Shown here piece by piece: positions 56,472-64,000 of a stretch of 64,000 nt of DNA (positions are counted from its first letter, which is position 1; each line of letters begins with the position of its first letter). The stretch is from the NCBI GenBank assembly GCA_021613335.1, contig JAJTWR010000315.1, forward strand, positions 1-64,000, given 5' to 3'. A program made the translations under genes and the position numbers. This DNA is from Whitmania pigra (lineage: Eukaryota > Annelida > Clitellata > Hirudinida > Haemopidae). The notes beneath the pieces were generated by a model that was not told the origin of the DNA, ran no database searches, and saw nothing but the letters and a program-made list of their open reading frames with translations.

Positions 56472-58576
56472 TTATAAAATCACTCTTTTATCAAACTCTG
56501 CTTTCTCGTGTTCTTCAAGATATTTTATTTTTTCTTTGTGTTCTTTAAGTTTTGACTTTTGTATAAACGTTTAAGTAACATAAAATATTCTATATATCGC
56601 AATAATCTAAGTCGACTTCATACTCGGCAATACTTATTGCTTTTTCAAGTGCAACTCCCTCATAGCCCTTTAATGGCAAAATAAATATATAGGAGGGCGG
56701 CATTGTCGTGTACACTGTTGCCTTTTTTCTTCACAATTTTTGAAATTATTTGTATAGCTTTTTTCTTGTTTTTTTTATGCCGATACCTTTGTAATAAGCG
56801 TGTGCTATGGCACCATAGGAACAAGAGCAAGTGTTTTTTTTCTTTTTGTTTAAAGTATAGGCTTTTTTCATAATATTCAAATGCTTTTTTATTATCTTGT
56901 TTATTTCCGCGTCCAAGTTCATATGATTTTGCTATTATAACAAGAGGGCATTCGGTATATGGGTCTGTTTCAAAAGATTTTTCCCGCGTATTTAATTGCT
57001 TTTTCTGTATCTGTTTTTCCATATTTTTCACCAAAAAAATATTCCGTTGCAAGAATATGCATAGCAAAACTTCTCCTGCTTCTGCCGCTTTTTCAAGATA
57101 TTCAAATGCTTCGTTCATATATTTGTACGGTGCCTCATAGAGGCATAACTCTTCCATCTCTTCCGCAATATCATAGTTGTCAATATTTTTTTCAAGTATT
57201 TTTTTATAGTGGAAAATTATTGTCTCATAATCTTTTGAATCAATTTGTCCAAGAGAATATGTATAAATATAGTGTCCGAAATCCCAGTCGCTGTCATTAT
57301 CTTTATTTAACTCAAAAAATCCTTTACACGCTTTGACGGCAAGTTTATAGTTTCCGGTATCAAAAGCTGCATTTGCAAGTATATAATATTCATAAGTTCC
57401 AAGTTCTTTTTCATTTCTTTTTTAAGTAAAGATATTATTTCTTTATATTCTGTTTGTGTTTCGGCATATTGAAATAACCAAGTAGCAGCTTTTTCATATA
57501 GCCATTTAAGTTTTTATTTTTCGGTTTTAATATTCTTTTTATTTCAATTACAGCATCTCTATAGTCTCCGTTGTATGCTTTAAGATTTGCTCTTAAATAT
57601 ATAAGTTGTTCGGTTTCTATTCTAAGCTCTTCAATTAAATTATTTACAAAGTTGTATGTTTCTTCAAAATATCTTGTTCCGTCTTCGTGTCGGAGTAGTC
57701 GGCATTTTCTTCATCATTTTCATTATGTAGTCGTGCATAGACTGAGCTTTTTAATTCATAGCTTCTATTCGTCTTGGATTATTTTCAACACGGTATCATA
57801 ATTTTCTATTGCCTTTTTATAATCTCTTATTGTATAATACCAAATACCTCTTTCATAATAAGCCGATTCAAAGTTTGCGTTTAACTCTATGGCTTTGTCA
57901 AAAAAAACAGAGCTTCGTTATGACGCTCGCTGCCTTCTTTGTCTCTTGATAAAACAATGCCTTTTAAGTAGTATGCTCTGTCAAAAAATGGGGCATTTGT
58001 ATTAAGTATTTGCTTTGCTTCATCATCTGCTTTTTTATAGTCAGCTAAATTATAATAGCATAGTGCTTTTTCAAAAATTGTGCATCTTTTATATCTTCTT
58101 CATCTTTACTTTTTTCCAAAACATAATTATAAAGCACTATAGCTTTTTCAAAATCTTGGTCTTTGTTGCCTTTGTTTAAATAGCTTCTTGCAAGAAAAGA
58201 CATAGAGGATAGTGTGTCGTTTATATTCAGGCTTTTTCTTATAAGTATTTTTGCATACTCTCTTTTCTTTTTGAGTATTGCCTATTTCTTTGTTTACATA
58301 CATTAAACCTCTATAGGCATCTATAATTTCAGGATTTAATTTAACAGCTTTTGAAAGGTCATATTCTATTGTCGAATATATTAAGGCTCTTCTCGCATTA
58401 TATCCGCTTTCACTTGTCTCTTCTATTTCGCTGTTCATACCAAGATATGTAGCTTTCCCTCTTAAGTAAAAAGCCGTAGCATTATCAGGTTCATTTTTTA
58501 TTATATCTTCAAGGTGTTTTATTGCTGTTTTGTAATCGCCTTCTTCTATATACTTTTGTATTTCGTCTAATGACAT
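56472..58576 (-). CDS. Large tetratricopeptide-repeat protein
   Basis: About 700 codons, made almost wholly of TPR/Sel1-like helical repeats: the start MSLDEIQKYIEEGDYKTAIKHL, LSKAVKLNPEIIDAYRGLMY, later AFEYLEKAAEAGE and AFEYYEKSLYFK. Such proteins are scaffolds for protein contacts; no catalytic domain, signal peptide or membrane helix is visible. The C-terminus is a charged helix (KEHKEKIKYLEEHEKAEF) ending at 56472-56474. At least ten breaks. It is followed by no cotranscribed gene. Confidence 0.78.
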
Positions 58577-58623
58577 TTATAAAACTCCTTGACTTTAATA
58601 AAATATTAAATATTTGTAATAAA

Positions 58624-58954
58624 TTATTTTTTTAGAGTATTTCTAGTATAATAGTTTACAAGCTTTTCAAGTAAATAGGGAATAAATGTTGTAAGAAGTA
58701 GAAGAAATACCAAAGGAGATAAATCAATATTGCCGACTATAAGTTTATCTCTGAATCTTCCAAAAACTTTATTAATTACGCCATCTGTAATATTTTCAAG
58801 CATTCTGATTAGCGGGCTATCGTAGTTTACGTTTATAACTCTAAATGCCAGATAGCCAACTTAAAACTATCCATATAAACCATACAAATGAATAGAGCCG
58901 TATAATCTGCAAGAGAACTCTGTATATAAAAATTATAATTGATGTTAAATTCAT
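58624..58954 (-). CDS. YggT-family membrane protein
   Basis: About 110 codons: a first helix pair (LYSFVWFIWIVLSWLS), a loop with DSPLIRMLENITDGVINKVFGRF, and a second helix after NIDLSPLVFLLLLTT. The (I)DLSP motif is the family mark. YggT proteins have been linked to osmotic tolerance and, by position in other bacteria, to cell division. One break near 58855. It lies 22 nt after the STAS gene and is probably cotranscribed. Confidence 0.75.
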
Positions 58955-58975
58955 AAATATTTTTCCGTATTTTTT

Positions 58976-59314
58976 TTAAAGACTATTTGCATTCTTTAAT
59001 GCTTCTTCTGCGTTTTTCCGCTTGACTTACAATACTCAAAAACTTTGTGGCTTCAAATAAAGATTTTAATGGGACACTTAAAGAACAGAAAAAAACCTTC
59101 CCCGATGTCTCGCCGCTTAATCTTAAAGTTTGTGCTATTATTCCAAGAGCAGAAGAACACATATATTCAGTATTATGAAATTCAAATATATAGTTTTTAA
59201 CACCATGTTCTTTTAATAAATTTATTTTATCTAAAAGTGTATTTACATTTTCAGAAACTATATTTTTTTCAAATGTATAATTGCGGTGTTATGTTCTATA
59301 ATGGTTCTTACCAT
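58976..59314 (-). CDS. STAS-domain protein (anti-sigma factor antagonist-like)
   Basis: About 112 codons. The segment NYIFEFHNTEYMCSSALGII resembles the STAS strand and loop whose conserved Ser is phosphorylated in SpoIIAA-type proteins (usual DSSGLG, here CSSALG). NTLLDKINLL precedes it and VFFCSLSVPLKSLFEATKF follows, as in the fold. The C-terminus reads AEEALKNANSL after a break near 59015; another is near 59275. RBS AGGAG before ATG 59314. A partner-switching role is inferred; no kinase or sigma gene is adjacent. Confidence 0.65.
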
Positions 59315-59557
59315 AAATGCTCCTGATAATTTGTCTTAAACTTCTTACCATTTAAGTATATTATAATTTAGTAAAAAATCAAGGTTTGAAAATATTTGAA
59401 CACATTACAAAATAAAAAAACGCTTTGCCAAACTAATAAAAATTTAAGCTTTTGAATTATTTTATACAAAGATATATACAAAGAGAAAAACATAGTGTAT
59501 TATATATGAATTGTAGATGTGTTTAAAAAATAATTTATTTAGGAAAATAAAAATTTT

Positions 59558-60438
59558 ATGGAACAAAAAACTATATCTAAATCGACTCTTAAGCAGTTCT
59601 CAGAATGCAACAAAATGAAATTAACGAATACGCCATTTATCAAGCACTTGCGAAGAGTGTAAAAAAAGAAGAGGACAAAAATATACTTGAGCGCATTTCA
59701 AAAGAAGAATATGCACACAGTGAAATATGGGCAAAGTACACAGGAAAAAAACTTAATGCAAGTAAGCTTAAGATTTTAAAATACTCGCTTCTTACAATGA
59801 TATTTGGTTATACATTTGTAATAAAAATTATGGAGAACGGAGAAAAAAATGCTGAGGCTATATACAGAAAAATAACATTGGAAATACCTGAAGCCGAAAA
59901 CATTTCTCGTGATGAGGACAAGCACGAAGAATATTTAATTTCACTTCTTGATGAAGAACGTCTTCAATATGTAGGCTCAATGGTTTTGGGTTTAAACGAC
60001 GCTCTGGTTGAACTTACAGGTACACTTGCGGGTTTAAGCTTTGCTTTGCAAAATAATAAACTGGTTGCACTTTCAGGAATAATTACAGGTATCTCTGCCA
60101 CACTTTCTATGGCGTCTTCGGAATATCTTCCGCAAAAGCGGAAGGAGAAAAAAATGCTTTAAAATCTTGCTTCTACACAGGTGTTATGTATATGCTGCTG
60201 TTGCCGCTTTAATACTTCCCTATTTAATTTTTCCTAAGAATTCGTATTTAGAGGCGTTAATCACTATGCTTTTAATAGTTGTGATTATAATATTTTGTTT
60301 CACCTATTATATATCTGTAGCCAAAAGTCTGCCTTTTAAAAAGCGTTTTTTAGAAATGTCGGAGTAAGCTTATCGGTTGCCGTAATTTCATTTTTGGTTG
60401 GCTTGGCAGTAAAGAATCTTTTGGGCATAGATATATAG
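59558..60438 (+). CDS. VIT/CCC1-family transporter with ferritin-like domain
   Basis: About 293 codons. The N-terminal half is a rubrerythrin-like four-helix domain (NEINEYAIYQALAKSVKKEE, RISKEEYAHSEIW, DEDKHEEYLISLL) with Glu/His positions for iron. The C-terminal half is a VIT1-type membrane domain (GSMVLGLNDALVELTGTLAG, ISATLSMASSEYL). This fusion is known in bacteria for Fe2+ or Mn2+ export. Breaks near 59603, 60140, 60190 and 60360. Stop 60436-60438. Confidence 0.85.
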
Positions 60439-60558
60439 AATTAAATTTATTTTCTAATTATAGATTTCTTAATATATAAAAAATTTCATAGTTACTATTA
60501 AAAGAAAACTATAAATACTATAACAGATAAATATCATAATAGAATAGCATTAAACTTT

Positions 60559-61550
60559 TTATTTATTTTCTTCACCATTTTTCTCTTCCGTTATATTTTC
60601 GTTTAATTTTTTATTATCATCATCATCTGTACCTGTATCAGAATCGGTTTTTTTATTATCAGGTTTTGACTTCTCTTTATAAACTCTGCCGAATATAAAA
60701 TATGAAAATATACAAACAACTATAGAAACTAATGATGTAGGCAAGAGTGCGAATTCTACATTGCTGTATACATTATCGAAATATATATTTAGTAGATATG
60801 GCAGTGCTGTGTATATTGCGATGTAAAGCGGATTAATAAGTAAATGAAAAAGTGGTTTTTTTGTAAGCACGTTCTCCCAAGAAATAAGAGACTATATCAT
60901 AGAAAGCAGTGATATAGTAGTCAGTATGGAAATGGAGCTTCTTTCCAATTTTGCTTGGGTATAGTCTATAGCTAAATATTTGAATACGACAATACCCGCC
61001 ATTGAAAAAGCAATAACACCGACAACAGCAATAATAAGCGATTTTAGAAACTTGAAAATAAATCCGCTTATTAAAATCTTTTTGTTTTAACGGCACCGCT
61101 TCTGTTACCCACAAAAGAAATGAAAATGTAAGAGTTTGTAATATTATTTCGGGTAGCCCTTTAAGATGAAACGCTAATGGTAATTGTGTATATATAAGTC
61201 CCTCTATAGAGCTTGGTGCTGCGGAGGGTGGAGCAATAATACCTATTCCCAAAAAAAGTCCAAAGAGTATAAGCCAGCCAAGTTTTTTAATTCTTAAAAA
61301 ATCTCTAAGCGGATACAAAACAGCGGTAAATACCAAAGCTCTTATAGGTTGTAAAAAAGGTCCCGCTATTATAAATGGCGAATCAAAATTACGCATAAAT
61401 GATGATACAATGGGAGTACTGTATAAATTTGAATAATCAAAAGTGATGAGGCGAGTATGCCGTAAAATATATAGGTTGCACTGTGGTATGATTGCGACTT
61501 TGATATAAAACACAAAAAACGACTTGAAAAAATCTTTTTGTTTTAGACAT
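60559..61550 (-). CDS. Hypothetical multispanning membrane protein
   Basis: About 330 codons, at least six helices (for example LGWLILFGLFLGIGIIAPPS, ILQTLTFSFLLWV, LLPTSLVSIVVCIFSYFIFG) and a hydrophilic acidic tail (KPDNKKTDSDTGTDDDDNKK). I do not recognise the family. Start ATG 61550 (MSKTKRFFQ) is uncertain; breaks near 61510, 61440, 61070, 60960 and 60890. It diverges from the xanthine dehydrogenase gene. Confidence 0.55.
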
Positions 61551-61757
61551 AAAAATATCCTGTTCTAAAGTTCTAAATAAAATATTTTTTAATTTTATAT
61601 TAATTATGATTATATTACCAGTAACACGGTTTCAAACATATTTTTTACTCACCGTATTTTTTTAACGGTATGATTAAAACTATTTTTTACCTGTTGTAAT
61701 ATTGATTGATTTTTACTATACTACATAATATTAATGAACTTATTTTGGAGTATGATT

Positions 61758-64000
61758 ATGTATAAAATAACAGTGAACGGAAAAGAGGTGTAAGCGAGGA
61801 AAATTATAATTTACTTGAATATTATTAAGAGTGAACATAAAACTTACGGCTACAAAAAATGCATGTGGCGAAGGAAGTTGCGGAGCTTGCTCTGTTATAG
61901 TTGATGGACGCATTACAAAAGCGTGTTTACAAACTCTTGAGAAAGTGAACGGTAAAAGTATAATTACGGTTGAAGGATTAAGTCAAAAAGAGAAGAGGTT
62001 TACGGCTATGCATTCGCTTATGCGGGAGCTGTACAGTGTGGCTTTTGTATACCGGGTATGGTGATGGCTGCAAAAGTTTTAATAGATTCTTGTTTAAATG
62101 CTTCCAGAGTTCCTTCAGTCGATGAAGTTAAAAAGGCAATAAATCAAAATATATGCAGATGCACAGGATATAAAAAAATAATAGATGCTATAATACTTTC
62201 GGCAAAAATATTTTTAGGTGAAGAGAATATAAAATCATTTTCAGGTGTGGCAAAAATCGGAGTAGATTTTCCTAGAGTCGATGCACTTGAGAAAACTTTG
62301 GGAACTGCTTTATATACAGATGATTTGGAAGTGGAGAATATGTTGTATGGCGGTGCGGTGAGAAGTAAATACCCAAGAGCTATAGTGAAAAGTATAGACT
62401 GTTCGAAAGCACTTGCTATTGACGGTGTGTAAAAATAATAACCGCAAAGGATGTTATCGGTAAACGCTATATAGCACATCTGGCTTTTATATCTGATTGG
62501 CCTATTCTGATTGATATTAATGAACCTACCAGATATTTGGGAGACGCTATAGTTTTAATTGCGGCAAAAAGTAAAAAAGCACTTGAGAGAGCAAAAGAAC
62601 TTGTGGAGATAGAGTATGAAGTATTACCTCCGATAGATACCATAGAGAAATCAAAAAATAATGCTGATACACTTGTTCACCCAAACAGAAAAGAAAAAGG
62701 CGGAAATATTTTGGCACATCGTCATTTAAAAAGAGGTGATGCGGAAGCCGAAATAAAAAAAGCAAAATACGTAGTAACAAATCACTATAGTCTTCCAGCC
62801 ACAGAGCATGCATTTATGGAGCTGAAGTTCTATAGCCATACGCGAAGGCGATACAATAAAAGTATATACAGGTGGGCAAAATGTTTTATGATGAACAAAG
62901 AGAGATAGCCGAGGTTTGGGTATTGACGAAAGCAAAGTTCGTTGTATAGCAAAATATGTTGGCGGTGGCTTTGGAGGAAAAGAAGATATGAGCGTTCAAC
63001 ACCACGCTGCACTTTTAAGCTGGCTTACGGAGCAACCTGTAAAATAACTATGACGAGAGCAGAAAGTATGCTTACTCACCCGAAGCGTCATCCAATGGAG
63101 ATAGATTTTACAACAGCCTGCGATGAAAACGGATTATAAAAGCCGTTAAAGCTGTGATACAAGCCGACACAGGAGCTTATGCATCACTTGGAGGACCTGT
63201 ACTGGAGCGAGCATGTACCCATGCAAGCGGACCATATAAATAGAAAACATAGATATAGAGGGAACTGCATTTTATACAAACAATGTTCCTTGCGGGGCAT
63301 TTCGAGGTTTTGGTGTATGCCAGTCAAACTTCGCAAGTGAGGCAAATATAAATCAACTTGCAAGAATGATAGGAATTTCAGAGTGGGAGATACGATTTAG
63401 AAATGCGGTAGAGGATAACGACACACTTCCTAGCGGTCAAATTGTCCTCAAAGGGTTGCGGTTTTAAGGATACACTTTTATCTGTTAAAGATGATTTTTA
63501 CAGATATTATGAAAGTAAAGATAAATTTATAGGAATTGCGAGTGCTTTAAAAACTCAGGAATCGGTATGAATCTTGAAGATACAGGACGTTGTAAACTTG
63601 ATATAGAAGACGGTAAAATATATATAAAAAGTGCCGCTGCTTGTATAGGTCAAGGAATAGCAACTGTATGCTTCAAGTGGCTTCAGAGACACTGTGTATT
63701 GAATACGACAATTTTGTTATAGCCGAACCCGACACATTAAACACTCCAAACAGCGGAACCACCACAGCATCAAGACAAACTCTTTTTACGGGTGAAGCGG
63801 TACGTATAGCATCATTAAAACTTAAAGAGGCACTTAAAACAAAAAGCATAAAAGAATTAAACGGAGAGAGCTTTTTTGGTGAATACTCTCCAAAAACCGA
63901 CCCATTAAACAGTGATAAAGAAAATCCGTCTCATCACGTTTCTTTCGGATATGCCACTCATATAGTGATACTTGATGATAAAGGCAGGATAGAAAAAGTT
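61758..64000 (+). CDS. Fused xanthine dehydrogenase, selenium-dependent type (3' end outside window)
   Basis: Molybdenum hydroxylase with the iron-sulfur and molybdopterin subunits in one chain, the layout of the XdhD/selenium-dependent group. N-terminal [2Fe-2S] plant-type cluster CGEGSCGACSV with Cys 4 at KACLQ; second cluster QCGFC (frame change near 62045) and ICRCTGY; then the molybdopterin domain: ALGTALYTDDL-like TLGTALYTDDLEVENML, TGGQNVYDEQR, YVGGGFGGKEDMSVQHHAA, TRAESMLTHPKRHP, CGAFRGFGVCQSNFA, and IGQGIATV. ATG 61758 is preferred over the in-frame ATG 61752 because GGAG sits 7 nt before it. About a dozen breaks. It needs Mo cofactor and probably a selenium-containing cofactor; accessory genes are not in view. 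Confidence 0.88.

Overview
The window reads as AT-rich (roughly 30% G+C by eye) bacterial chromosome. The gene set (TRAP transporters, rsmH-ftsL-murE-murF wall genes, a Lon/Clp set, selenium-type xanthine dehydrogenase, GldG-type ABC auxiliary protein, host-style anaerobic metabolism) and the codon bias suggest an anaerobic, gut-associated spirochaete close to Brachyspira. That placement is inferred from gene character; no rRNA or other taxonomic marker was compared. No rRNA, prophage, transposase or CRISPR array is visible.

The most important property of this sequence is that almost every gene longer than about 150 codons is cut by one to about ten +1/-1 frameshifts, many in A or T runs. They hit dnaK, recA, lon, murE, tilS and rsmH alike, while frames resume at once with full family similarity. 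This pattern fits indel-type sequencing error far better than real decay, so I annotate each broken gene as one CDS over its full extent and note the breaks. Several genes (rsmH, the ftsL-like gene, a CHAT-domain protein, an amidase lipoprotein, yggT, a STAS protein) are so broken that no long open frame marks them; they were recovered by reading across frames.

Layout. 0-3.5 kb: a metal-ligand-less iron-ADH-fold protein (cut by the window start) and a copper ATPase. 3.5-6.5 kb (minus): GldG-like protein and a flippase. 6.6-10.1 kb: lon and a PAP2 phosphatase. 10.2-16.1 kb (minus): rsmH-ftsL-murE-murF, then a Na+-dependent NSS transporter. 16.5-27.6 kb: a LacI regulator followed by a ten-kilobase operon that I read as a complete sulfoquinovose (SQ) catabolic system: TRAP importer (Q, M and, at the far end, P), TauE-type exporter, sulfolactaldehyde-reductase-like enzyme, L-fucose-isomerase-family protein, a GH31 enzyme carrying sulfoquinovosidase residues, a metal-ligand-less M24 homologue, and an FSA-type transaldolase. 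Together these fit the sulfofructose-transaldolase (sulfo-TAL) route: SQ glycoside to SQ to sulfofructose, transaldolase transfer giving fructose 6-phosphate plus sulfolactaldehyde, reduction and export of the C3-sulfonate. 27.7-31.2 kb: tRNA-Gly, tig, clpP, clpX. 31.5-44.1 kb: MATE pumps, thioredoxin, a CHAT-domain protein with an amidase lipoprotein, tilS, a membrane zinc protease, nadD, gpsA, an FMN-binding protein and a TrhA/haemolysin-III family membrane protein. 44.3-50.4 kb: an Fpg/Nei-like protein, batA, recA, fabH, rsgA. 50.6-56.3 kb: rex, then grpE-dnaK-dnaJ behind an unusual control region holding a strong sigma-70 promoter, an 11-codon leader ORF ending in a terminator, and a near-perfect sigma-54 promoter. 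56.5-64 kb: a TPR protein, yggT, a STAS protein, a VIT-family transporter, a membrane protein and the start of a fused xanthine dehydrogenase.

The best candidates for an undescribed system are the TRAP-fed SQ operon with its metal-less M24 member and paired LacI operators, and the leader-peptide/sigma-54 control region ahead of the chaperone operon.
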